From assembly GCA_019828595.1 (NCBI GenBank), contig JAHQRK010000024.1:434001-498000 (forward strand): 64,000 nt of DNA. The letters are read 5' to 3'. Position numbers and translations under genes: made by a program. Source of the stretch: Aphanomyces cochlioides. Its lineage: Eukaryota; Oomycota; Saprolegniomycetes; Saprolegniales; Verrucalvaceae. The notes beneath the pieces are model-generated. The model was not told the DNA's origin and made no database searches. It saw only the letters and a list, made by a program, of their open reading frames with translations. This document shows positions 1-12,100 of this stretch, in pieces (position 1 is the first letter of the stretch; every line of letters starts with the position of its first letter).

Positions 1-1264
1 CGAGGGGGTCTTATTGTTGATGACATGAGCTTTTGCTCGTCTTCGTCTCCCAAGTGGTTGGATGTAGCCCGGATCGTGGGAGCATGGATTGCCATTTCGT
101 CGCCACCACGTCGACCGAGCAAGGTTGAAGAGGTGCATTTGGACTCAATTGCACTATGCCATGTCCAGCTCAAGTTGTGGATTCTGTTCTTGATCTTGAA
201 ATCAACTTTCAAGTTGCGTGAGCGGCGTCTTGGAGCTATACGCATCCAGCCGTGTGAGTGACTCCCATCACCAGCAGATACCGTCGGATCATCCTGGATG
301 TTGTGCTCATTCAAGTCATCGAGACAGCGGCGACGCAGAGACGACGCTATACGACGACCACGACCAACCAGTTACTGTCGGCCAGAATGAAGTGATTTTG
401 TCACTGCCGTGTCGGGGGTTGTGGAGTCAAGAGACACCAAGGCATACAAAAGATGGTACCGAGTCACAAGTCAAGAGATTGAGTTGCGCAATGCCCTCAT
501 CGTCTGCAACGCATTGCATCTGTACGTCGGTCCCGCATTCCACAACTTGATACAACGCAGTGAGGAAAGAGACTCCAAGAAGATGACACTCCTGAGGTGA
601 TCCAACACAAGGCACCTTTGGACTCTCACCATGGCGGTCTTGGAGGCGTCTGTGATCCTTCCAAGACACAACATCAAGTCTCTTCACCCTGCGATGACGG
701 CGATGACGACAATTGCAGCACATCCATGCGTTTCCAACGACGACTGTACTCGCTTAATGGACTGCGGTAGGAAGAACATGGCTGGTGTGATCCGCGTCCA
801 TCGAGTCAGTACGGTCTCGCCCCAAATCGACGACGACATGTCGACCCCCAAGGAGTGCAAGCGGGTCCATCTCCTTCTTTGGCCCGACCTCCCAGTCACG
901 TCGAAAGAACAACCCGACGACTGCCAAAGGATCACACTCTCACTCTGTATACCTGTCCATGTTCCATACATTACGGTTGGAGAGGAATATCCGTTCAAAC
1001 TTGATATGAGATCGAGATGCTGCGACGGAACTCAGCCGAAATTCTTTTCGACCATTTTGAAAAGACACACACGACAACAAGATGGCCACCCAAACCTGTC
1101 AAGCGCTCCTCGATATCATCGCGCGCCTCCGCGACCAGCTGAGAGCCACCGCCCGAGCGGTGCTCTCGTTGGTCCACGAGAACCAACAACTCGAGCAGCA
1201 AGTCCACACTCTCAAGGGCCAACTCGACAAGGCGCAAGAAGACATTCAACACACGACCATGGAT
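1..1264. other. left-end region without a confident gene; possible foreign insertion
   Basis: No open frame here reads as a recognisable protein. A plus-strand frame beginning with ATG at 1082 encodes about 58 residues rich in Gln, Leu, Glu and Lys with heptad-like spacing, so it could be the N-terminus of a coiled-coil or gag-like protein. It runs straight into the membrane-protein relic that starts near 1265. Homology to the neighbouring array begins abruptly at that point. This suggests an insertion or rearrangement junction, but no terminal repeats or target-site duplication could be confirmed. Confidence 0.3.
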
Positions 1265-2527
1265 ATATTGTACCACCTCCAACAACATGGGATAATCTCA
1301 ATCTAGCAGGCGGCAATATTCTGTGCGATTTCACTAAAGTCAACGGCACTTTCACCCAGTATATCGTTTAGCTGGATAGGCTCTTGTGGTTACAAGATAC
1401 AACAGTATGTCATGAGTGACACCTCTGACTTCATGGCAGCCACTATAGCTGCTCGATTTGTTTCAGCTTCAGCGGTTTCCCAGCGCGAAATTCGAAGCCA
1501 GTCGAGTACTCTGACGTTAATAAAAAATGTGCAAGGCTTTCTAGACACTTATCTTCCTCTCCCAGATGTTGTATCACTATCTGACGACGCACAATGTGAG
1601 AAATTGAAAGTGCGAGAGGAGCTCCAAATCGATATGGTGCAATACACCGGTGGCCCCCCCTTCTGTATTTGTAAGTTATTTTGTTCGGCGATTGTTGCAA
1701 TACTTCTCTGGAGTTATGCTGGCCGTGGCTTGTATTGTCTGTCTCCATATTATCGGTTTGAAAGGACGCATCGAAGCTTCCAACATGCTTGTGTTCAGTC
1801 GTGTTGCAAGTCTTGTTTGGATTGGACGGCCTCTTGTGTTTCTCTGTGCATTGTCGACCCTTTCGATTCTATCCAGTGCTACACTGCCGCTTATCCGACC
1901 CCATGATGGCATTATTTCATATTTTGAGTTGACCCCTCGTCCGTAGTATGTGCTAGTCTTAACTGCGGGGGAATTGGGATGGATGGCATACGTTGTAAAC
2001 GATCTCTTCTCCATAATCACAGACACTTTCACGACCGGATACTCATGAAAGAGCTTTATCATTGTATGGGTCACTGCAATCTTGTGGTCTATTCTCGTTC
2101 GTCCCCAATGTCAAAATTTGTTGTCTCGGGAATATGCTGTCATCGAAATAGACTTTCAAGTGTCTTGTACTAGTGGTACCTTCGAAATTAGCAACATGAA
2201 AAGCGTCTACTTCCTGACCAGCCTTGTCTTGTTGTGCTGGGGTGACTGCTATTTTGTTTGAGAGATTATGGTCTTATCAACGCAAGCAATTCACACCTGT
2301 GTCACCACTGGTTTACGTTGCTGCTAAATATCACTTTAAGTCGGAAAAAAGGCGATACAATTGCGTGTGGTACTTGGACAAGGTATCAGCAGTCCTCACA
2401 GGCATCCTAACTTGGGAAATGTCGTCGACATTATATATTTTCGATATCAAAACGTGGCATGTCCACATGTCGTAAAAGACGATTATATTCCGCAGCATCT
2501 CCGCCACGCTGTTCCACTCATCATTCA
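1265..2527 (+). pseudogene. 3'-terminal relic of the ND-x-WW multi-pass membrane protein family
   Basis: Translated pieces in several frames match, in order, the last third of the copies at 3418-8504 and 9162-14383. They begin at the segment TTWDNLNLAGGN (compare KAWDGLTLAGGN in the third copy). The segment around DFMAATIAARF, the transmembrane block and the C-terminal tail follow. The tail is shared with copy 3, which ends AVPLILQ; here it ends AVPLIIH. Stop codons and frame changes occur at about 1370, 1670, 1945, 2045 and 2270. Everything upstream of the last third is missing. It is a decayed, 5'-truncated member of the array. Function is unknown; intact relatives should be large integral membrane proteins with a glycosylated ectodomain. 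Confidence 0.75.
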
Positions 2528-3417
2528 TTAGGTTGCTACTGTGCTAGTGACTCTCATATTATAAGACATGACCCCAGAGAATTCGACCCTCGGACAAAAC
2601 TTGAGTGTTCACATTTCGTGTTCTCATCGTTATTGGAGGCAAAATCACTCGATGTTTTGGCGTGTACAATCAATTATTGAAAAGGTCCTCGATTGTTGTA
2701 GTCAACAGCTTCGTCTCTATTTAGATGGAGACGACATTGATGTACAATTGAGCCAAAGGCATCTCTCAAGCAACGCTGGTTGAGTATTAACAAGAGTTTT
2801 ACGACAGCGCATCGAGCAAATGATGAAGTGATAGTCATGACCTGGAAGAGCGGATATTTCATTGCATTTGCATTCAAACGTTCCCTGGGACTAGTCACTC
2901 AACGAAATTGACCCATAGAGCACCACAACATTCTTTAATCGACATCAACAATTATTGTGCATGTGTTCGCTGCTTAATGCAGTTCAAAAGCAAGCTGAGG
3001 TCGGTTAAAGCTAACTTTACATGGCTTGATAGTTCATACGCACATCGTGATTTTTATAGGGTGTTCTAACTTATATCGGGACAAACAAGACATTTGGCAT
3101 CCATCCAAGGTTTCAAACATGAGAATGCCTAAACAAATTCTGCAATTCAACAAAGTTTTGTCAGTCATCAGCTCAGTCTCGAAAAAATTAACCAGCACTT
3201 CTCGAGTACTTCATCACAATTAACGTCTCAGTGACTTCCTTTTGATGCATTTTTGCAAATGGTGCTCTCTTGGTGTTTATAGCGTCGACAATATCTCGAA
3301 GTCTAATTTTTCTGTTGGAACCAAGTACTTGTATCCACACTGCTCTTTCTGCCACTTTGACTCAGCACATTCCAAAGGTCGAATTACCTCACGCAATTAA
3401 TTAGCACGATACTGCAA
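2528..3417. other. spacer between array copies 1 and 2
   Basis: AT-rich spacer with only short, unconvincing open frames. It presumably contains the former promoter of copy 2, but I see no clear element. No homology to the second spacer (8505-9161) is obvious by eye except just before the coding starts. Confidence 0.5.
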
Positions 3418-6400
3418 ATGAAATTGACCAAAGCAAAACTCCCAAAAAGCGTTTCACGTCTTGGCAGTTGCATGGTCATTACGAATTTAGATGGCGAGTC
3501 CATCAAGCTGATCTATCTCATCTTGTCGCTCGGGTGTAGCATCGCCTATTTATTCCTTTTGGCGGAAGTCATTTCGAACGACTACTGGTGGCGTCAATTC
3601 AATTCGACAGGTGGTCAAACCTTCCTCTTGGATGTCTTCAACTCGAGAATCAACCTGGGCCAGCTCAAATCCTTCAATCTCTTGGATGCAGTATTGCCGA
3701 AAAATTACTCGCAATGGAAAACCTTCATTGACCTGCGACCTGCAGTAAATCGTCGGCTTCTTCTCGATGCAATTCCTTTGGATGTCGCAGTGACTACGAT
3801 CCGCGCCAACACACTGCATGAGAACATGTACACAGTCGTGCCCTATTGCTGAGTAGACTTTGATCGGCGATTTGAAATGGCCCACACAGCCCAAAGACAA
3901 CTACGCTGTGCCGTCAACCGGAAGGAAAAAGCTGCCGTCTATTTGGAAACACTTCTTCGCAATGTCAACTCGAAAGATTTAACGCAGTCTTCGTTTGGCA
4001 TTCAGATCAACCAAACCATCTTCATGCCACTGATGCTCTTGGATAATGGACCCGAGTGGGTTCACGCACTGCAAACGCTAGTGCCCTTGTCGTCGGAGAA
4101 CGAAGTCGCTCTGTGGCAACAAGCTGAATTGACGCATTACTCAATCCATTTTCAAAATCGGTTCGTCTATGCTGCTGAGAACAGCATCACCGTTGTCAAT
4201 GCTTTGAACTTTGGCCAGTCCGTGAAAGTGATTAGCATGCCTTACGCCGATCTCACAAGCGTGCGATGGACGATGCGAATGATGTATTGGGGCTTCTAGG
4301 ACGACATGCATCAGTGTCGGATGCACCCTTGTGCGCAATTCCACAAAGTCCCTTGAGGCACTTGGTGGTAATTGGGACACCGTGTACACTGGTGGAAGCT
4401 CCACAGTTGGTGGAGACTTGATGCGTGCTTCGGTGGCTCCATCTGCACTGCTCACGCGTGTCGTTGGAGTATTTCAAAGCCACTTCTATCGTTCTATGGA
4501 TTCGATATGTGCGCTACTTCCATTGTACGAATCGATGGAGAAAGTCGATGCTGTGCCACCATCATGGAGTGGTCCTGGCATAGTCTACTTTGGTGGAAAC
4601 CCAGCGTGTGTGTTTCTATCTTCAGCAAGTTCGTATCCTCAAACTCAATTTAACTTTGACGGCACTTGCCAAGAACGGACTCAATTTTCCATCCATTTTG
4701 ATCCCTCCAGCGTTCTCTTCTCCGTCTTCATGACCGACATCACACTTGACAAAGTGACTCAAACTTGCTCGTCCAGTATACAACTAGCTGAAGTTTGCTC
4801 GTAAATGCTCTGGAGATGATAAAACTCTTGCCTCCCTTACCAATGAGCTCCGTCGATTTGCAATCTGCAGCCGACGACATCAAGACCCTCAATATCAATT
4901 TTATCCAAACAGCAACCCGAAATACAACCGCGACGCTTCTAAAGCAGCCTGTCGTTAGCAATGACAAGTGGCCCTTCTTTTGGCTGGATTGCAATATACG
5001 ATTGGGTTGATGGAACTAGAGAAGTTGTCAACTTGGAAGGTGACAATGGGAACGTCATGCTCATTTCTGCTCGAAGCGAGTATGTAAGATTGCCAGCAAA
5101 TCCATTGGAGCTGCCACAATCAGCATGCGTATATTTCTGGGTAGCTGCGTTGTACGTGAGTGCATTGTCGATCTTTGTCTCGACGCTTTTGATTATTTAT
5201 GGCACTTGGCACCGCTCATATTCTGATGGACAGAACCTCTTCAACTACAATCGAGTCTTTGGCAGTGTATGGGTTGGACGGCCGCTTTGCTTTATTCGAG
5301 GGTTTACGGCGGTCCTCATGTTGAGCACTTCCAACACGACTCTGAGTAATACAAATTCCATCACGAGGTTTGTTGATTCTCCGCACCATTGGATTTCCAA
5401 GCTTATACTATCAGGAGAGACTCTTTGGCTATCGTACGTCGCGAATGATATGCTGCTTCCCATGACGAACGAATTATCAAAGAAGTATGCAATGATTCAT
5501 AGCGTCATGGCTTTTGTCGCAATCATCTCTCTAGACCAAATTTCTCCAGTCCAAGTAAGGGCAAGTGTCGACTATACGTGCAAGATAACTTCTTTTCGAA
5601 GCGGCGCATCTTGTTACTATGGTTTAGTTGAAATTGGAAGTTGGGATCGGGTGGTTCTAATTTTGATTTTGCATTTTATGAGTCTCGTGGTAGCTCTGTT
5701 TGCTGTCTTTCTCTATCGAAGCTATGCTTCGACAAGGAAAAACACTGAGTTGCATAAAGTCGATGCACTCGTCCCCGCTTCGATCATGGCATTCTGTTCC
5801 ACTCTTATCGACAAAGCACCCCGACGAATAGGTGAGACTACAAGACTAATGGGCGGTATATTTCAACTGAAGAACACAATATTCGATTTAAAACTTTGGG
5901 CCACTACTGAGCGAGTTTCTCTAGCAGGTCGCGTTTCCTGTATAGCTAGTCCATCAAAGCGAGCTGAGTTGATTCCGCACTTTGGTTCAAACCGTGGAAT
6001 TTGGGGAATAGCCAGCTTGTTGTACATGACAGGCTCAATTGCAGGAAGTCTTACATTCTTGGAGCTCACTAGATCTTCCATGGCAAATGACTTTTGGTGG
6101 GCTGGATTTGACGCCAGTACTCAAGCGTCGATTTGCAATTGCTTTAATCAAATGCTGCAATTATTAAATGCAACAAATTTCTTATGGAGCCTTGCTGACA
6201 ACGTCAAACTCGACACTTTCAACGATTCAAGCCGCCCCTTTATTTGCTATATCAATCCAAGACGATACCAACACATTTTCAAATGTGATTGAAAGTCTTC
6301 GACGAATGGATGGCTGCCACGTGCCATGGATCATGACTGCCTATTGTTATGTCGACTTTGAGAGACGATGGGAGATGGCAAACTCTCAAAAGAAGCAGCA

Positions 6401-8504
6401 GCGCTGTGTCGACGATTCAAATAATGCTGCTGTGTATCTTGAATCTGTCCTTCGCAATGCCAACGAAATGAGTTTGACGTCATGCTGGGGCAATTCGTTG
6501 GAAATCGGAATATATTCGTTCTTGAGAACCACAACGCAAGGGTCCAAGTGGCTCTCAACAACACAAGATCGTGGATCATCAGTGTCGGATGAAATGGCGT
6601 ATTAGGTCTCGTGCGATTCACAACTCAGTGGCAAAACTATAAAAAGTTGGGCATCTTGGAAGTGCTGTCTGTGAAAAATGCGAATGGTTTGACGTATCGA
6701 TTGACGTTAAAAAAGTTCAGCGGCAAATTTCAATTTTCGGCTGAAACATCGCGAAAGATGCAATGGCCACTGGCAAATGATTTGTCTGCAATTGCTTCGA
6801 ACGCAAGTGTGCTTCATGGCAAAAGCCTTATCCGTGGTAGTCCTGTGTTCGCCTACTGGAATTCAACACCAGAACAAGCGATCATCGACGCCGGTTTATT
6901 CAGTTCGCCGCTAGGTCCGGGTTTCTCGACTGTTCGCAGTGTCTTGGGACCTTTTGGCTCTGTGACTATGAAACGTATCCCCACTCCTTTGTCGCTGCGA
7001 GAGCTGTACAAGAACATCACGGATACCCTAAAAAGAGCGCTTCTAGCCGACAAAGCCACCCAAGAAGCATATTTGGCTATTTTAACGTCATATTCGATCA
7101 TTCCTCGTCCAAAAGCATGGGATGGACTTGGTCTCACAGGTGGCAACTTTCTCTGTGAGTCAACCTCGGGCAATGTTACCTTTCCAGGCATATCGAACAG
7201 CTCAACAGGCTTTTGTGGTTATAATGTGCAAGAGTTTGTCACGGGCGATACACTGGATTTTATGGCAACCAGCGTTGTTGCACAAGTGACGAATATCTCA
7301 GCAGTGATCCAACGAGAAGTTCGCAATCCATCCGGTACATTGGCATTAATGAAGAAAGTCAGAGTCTTCCTGCAATCGTTTGTTTTCCAAGCCGACGTCG
7401 CATCTCTCTCAGCTCAGGCACAACCCGTGAAATCGGTCATACGTGATCGACATGGTGCAATACGTCGCCACTCCAACCTACTCACTTGCAAGAACTCGCT
7501 TCTTCGACCCAAGCGAAGTTGATTTTGAATTTGACGCTTGGCTGTATCTTCTTGACTGGGTCAAAGGTCTGCGTGAAGTTGTTTCTTTCCAAGGCAACAA
7601 TGGCACGATCACTGCCATGTCTGCTCTCGCAAGTTTGAATCAAGTTCCAGTCAATACACAGGAAGTGCCAGTGAATGTGAGCAATTCTATTCGCCGATTG
7701 TTGCAATATTTTGTCGGAGTTATGCTACTTGTCGCGTGCGTTGTGTGCATTTACATTGTTGGCTTGAAAGGACAAATTGAAGGCTGGAATATCCTTGTCT
7801 TCAGTCGCGTGGTAAGCCTCGTCTGGGTCGGTCGGCCTCTTGTCTTTCTCCGTGCTTTATCAGCCATTACTCGTGAGACCCTTTGATGGCGTCGTGTCGT
7901 ACTTCCAGGCTACTTCGCATTCATCGTACATGCTTATCTTGACTGCGGGCGAATTGGTTTGGATGGCTATGTCGTCAATGACGTCTTCTCTATTGTGACC
8001 GATTCGTTGACATTTGGGTATTCAGCCAACAGCTTTGTCATCGTGTGGATAGCAATTTTGTGGTCTATTTTGTTCCTTCCACTTAGTGAAATTTCATTAT
8101 CTCAAGATTGCACGGTCAGGGAAGTGGATTTTCAACTTGCTTGTGCTAGCGGTCTGGTCGAAATCGGCCAAGTGAAACTCCTCTATAATCTCGTTCTTGT
8201 TTTGGTCTGTTGTTTCGTTTGCTACTTGATCGAACGACTTCGACAGCGCCACAGTCAGACTAGAGCACCAATATCACCACTGGTTTATGCTGCAGCAAAG
8301 TATCAATTTAAATCGGACAAGTGGCGACACATGGGCGTTTGGTACCTCGATAAGGTATCAGCAGTCCTGACAGGCGTCTTGTCATTTGAATTCTCCTCTG
8401 GATTGTACATTTTTGACATCATAACATGGCGCATTCACGCGATACCCAGGCGCGCCGAAAATGACGTCGATATTCCAGAGCAGCTTCCTGTCGTACTTCA
8501 ATAG
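3418..8504 (+). pseudogene. ND-x-WW multi-pass membrane protein, copy 2, broken
   Basis: Collinear with copy 3 over its whole length. The order is: an N-terminal membrane helix (LILSLGCSIAYLFLLAEV); the first SNDYWWRQF motif; an ectodomain with several N-x-S/T sites; a block of membrane segments around 5.1-5.7 kb; a second helix with ANDFWWAGF near 6.09 kb; a second ectodomain; and a final membrane block ending at 8504. It is interrupted by TGA at 3850 (TGG in copy 3), TAG at 4297, and frame changes near 4.3, 4.8, 4.98, 6.17, 6.6, 7.45, 7.87 and 7.95 kb. A short stretch near 7.87 kb is also missing. The remaining frames are well conserved, so decay is recent, or part of it is sequencing error. 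I do not recognise a named family. Confidence 0.8.
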
Positions 8505-9161
8505 TTGCCAAATTTCATCAAATCATCCAAACCCATAGTATGCATGATATACGGTCCTCAGTCCAAACACTGTTATTCTCATTGCACACATATGAGGAGT
8601 AAAATTGCGAGGGGTCAATCGTCTTAACATCAAGCGATGATATGACATGCCGAGAATTCTTTGTATTGCCCATAACAGCATGGTATAAGTGCAACTACCT
8701 CAGACAGGAAGGACAGCTTCAAGTCGTGAATATGCCCAGACTGTGAGAAATTCGAGAGATAAAGGAATTTATAGAAGCAGACAATTTGCATGTATCGCTA
8801 TTTGTCTGATCTAACCCTCATTTCCATGGAGGGGCCACTACGTGTAATCTCCATAGCATTGCAGTCTTACATGGGAGAGCTCTGCAGTGTGAGTTCATTG
8901 TGGATATTCGATCGAGAGAGAATATACGTTTACGAAAGGTTGAATAGAATGAGCAATCAAGCACTACTTTTGCCGAAATTACCACTTTGTTGATGTATCA
9001 AGAGCGTAGGCATCAATGTTGGAGGCAACTTAGCTGCAACGCTGCTACGTGCGTTGGTGATGACCTTAAGACAGGTCCCACGAACAGGCAATCTTTAACG
9101 ACAAGCATGGAAGTGGACAGTCATACTTGCAGTTCCATTAAGGAGATACTGAAATGGAGAA
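8505..9161. other. spacer between array copies 2 and 3
   Basis: About 0.65 kb without a convincing gene. The open frames at 8790 and 8987 have no recognisable motif and are not conserved in the other spacer. Confidence 0.5.
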
Positions 9162-12100
9162 TTGGAAAGCGTTTCATGTCCCCGAAGCGTTGCAAGGTCA
9201 TTACGAAAAGAGATGGACATCTGGACTCGCTACGGGCATTGGAGTGGCGTCGTCTACCTCATCCTCACCTTGGGATGCAGCGTCTGGTATTTATGTCTTC
9301 TAGCTGAAGTCACAACGAATGACTACTGGTGGCATGAATTCAACTCGACGGGCGGTCAAACCTTCCTCGCTGACGTCTTTAATGCAAGAATCAACTTCGG
9401 CCAACTCGGAGAATTTGATCTCATGGCTGCGGTACTGCGAAAGAATTACTCGGGGTCGAGGACTTCTATTGACTTACGACCAGTTATAACTCGGCGACTT
9501 CTTCTCGGTCCGATTCCGCTCGATGTGGCCGTGAAAACGATTCGTGCCAACACTTTATATGAAAACATTTACACAGTCGTGCCTTATTGTTGGGTCGATT
9601 TGGAGCGAAGGTTTGAAATGGCGCACACGGCGCAGCGACAAAGACGATGTGAATCCAACAAACAGGAGAACGCTGCCGTGTATTTGGAAACCTTGCTGCG
9701 CAATGTCGAAACAAAAGATTTGACGCAGTCAGCATTTGGCATTCAGCTCAAACAAACCATCTTGACACCTCTTTTGCTCTTAAACGAAGGACCCGAGTGG
9801 GTAAAAGCACTCAAATCTCTGACGCGGCTGTCGTTGGAGCAAGAAGTGGCCCTGTGGCAGCAATACGGATTGATGCACTACAAGATCGAATATCAAAATC
9901 GCTTTATGTATGGTCTGGACAACAGTATCACCGTTGTGAATGCTTTGGGTGTGGGGTCAATCCATGAAAGTGCATTCTTCATCTTTTGGGATCTTTCAAC
10001 CGCGCGCTGGACGGTGCGCGTTTTGTGTTGGGGTCTCTGGAATGGCATGACGACATGTATTACACTTGGCTGCAGTCTCTTGCGAAAATCCAACAATTCG
10101 CTGCAAGCGTTAGTTGGAAACCAGGATACCGTCTTCACTAGTGGAAGCTCCAGTGCTGCTGGAGATTTGATGCGAGCTTCAGTTGGTCCTTTTGGAAGTT
10201 GGGACATACACTACATTGTGCCACCTGGAATACTTTTGCGAATCGTTGCGCAATTTCAAAGCCATTTCTATCGTTTGATGGAATTGACACCATCGCTAGG
10301 TCTATTGTACGAATCAATTGAGGATTTGGACATCGATGTTGTACCACCAGCATGGAAGGGCCCAGGCATGATCTACTTTGGTGGGAACTTCGCTTGTGCA
10401 TTCCTTGCAACGCCAACTCCTTATCCTCAAACTCAATTCAGTTTTGATGGTACATGTCAAGAGCAAACTCGATTTTTGGTCCATTTTGACCCCTCCAGCG
10501 TCCTCTTTGCATCATTAATGTCCAATATTGCGCTAACGAGATCTCATCTGTTTGCTCGTCCAGCTTGTCGCTGGCAAATGTTTGCAGTGCTTCCATTGTG
10601 GCAGCACTCGAGATGACCCCAGCCGTGCTTCCCTTGCCGATAAATTCCACCGATGTACAGACTGCAGTAGAGCTTATCAAGACCCTAAACGTGAATTCTT
10701 TCAAATGGCGAGTAGAAGCGCCTCGATGACTCTTCTGAAACAGGCCATCCTAAGCAACGACGCTTGGTCTTTCTTTGGGTGGATTGCTCTCTACGATTGG
10801 GTTGATGGAACAAGAGAAGTCCTCACTTTGAAGGTGACAATGGCAACATCACGATCATGTCAGCACGAACAGCGTTTATCAATGGCAGCCAATTCGTTGG
10901 AGCTGCCAAAATCAGCTTGCTTGTATTTCTGGGGGGCGGCGCTTTATGTGACTGGTTTATCGATTGTTGTCTCGTCCTTGTTGCTGGTTTATGGCACTTG
11001 GCATCACTCATATTCCGATGGACACAATCTTTTCTACTTCAACCGTGTCTTTGGTAGCCTTGGGTCGGGCGACCTTTTTGCTTCATTCGAGGCATCACGG
11101 CTGTCCTCATCTTGAGCACATCAAGTGCGACTCTAACCAGCACGAACAACATTACTTCCTTTGTGAATTCCCAGCGCCATTGGATTGCCAAGCTTCTGCT
11201 GGCAGGAGAGACTCTATGGTTATCCTATGTCTTGAACGACATTTGTCTCCCCCTCACGAGCGAATGTTCCGTGGACTACACGCCTCTCCACAGTTTCTCG
11301 ACATTTCTATCAATCTTTTGCCTCGATATGATTTCTCCCGTCCAAGTGAAGGCAACAGTCGAATCAACCTGCTCAATATCGTCTTTTCGCAGTGGAGCGT
11401 CGTGCTATGGCGGTACAGTAGAAGTCGGAAGTTGGGATCGCGCGGTTCTCATTGTAGCATTGCATTGTAGCTTGATGGTATTGTCATTCTTGCAACACTG
11501 GCCTATCGACGATGTATTCCGAGGCAAGATAGAAATGTCCATGACTACGACGCTGTCACGTGTGCATCAATCATGGCCTACTGTGCTCCTATTAGTGAAG
11601 CTTCACGAATATTGAGCGACGCGACGAGGCTCATGGGTGGAATGCTGCCGATGAAATCCTTGGCATTTGACTTCAAGATTTGGTCGCTTGCGCATCAAGG
11701 GGTTATATCTACTCGAATCCTCGTATTTAGCATTACAAGCCAGAGTAAGATTCATCAACGCGACCTCATTCCTCACTTTGGATCCTATCATGGACTCTTG
11801 GGAGTAGCATGCCTGCTCTACATGATGGCTTCCATCGCTGGTGGCTATACCTTCCTTGAGCTTACGAAGTCTGCCATGGCAAATGACTTTTGGTGGGCAG
11901 GATTCGACGCAAGTACTCAAGCGTCACTTGGCAATTGTTCCAACCAGGCTCTGCAGTTGTCAAGTGCGTCGGCTGCATTTGACCTGACAAATATTTCTTA
12001 TGGAGGCTTGCTGACAGCGTCAAACTCGACACTCTCAACTATTCAAGTTGCACCTTTATATTCCATATCGATCCAAGACGAAGTGAATTCTTTACCGAAC

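Noticed and set aside
631..1371. 246-codon plus-strand open frame
   Set aside because: Composition is unlike protein, and its last part overlaps the array relic; only its final about 40 codons match the family.
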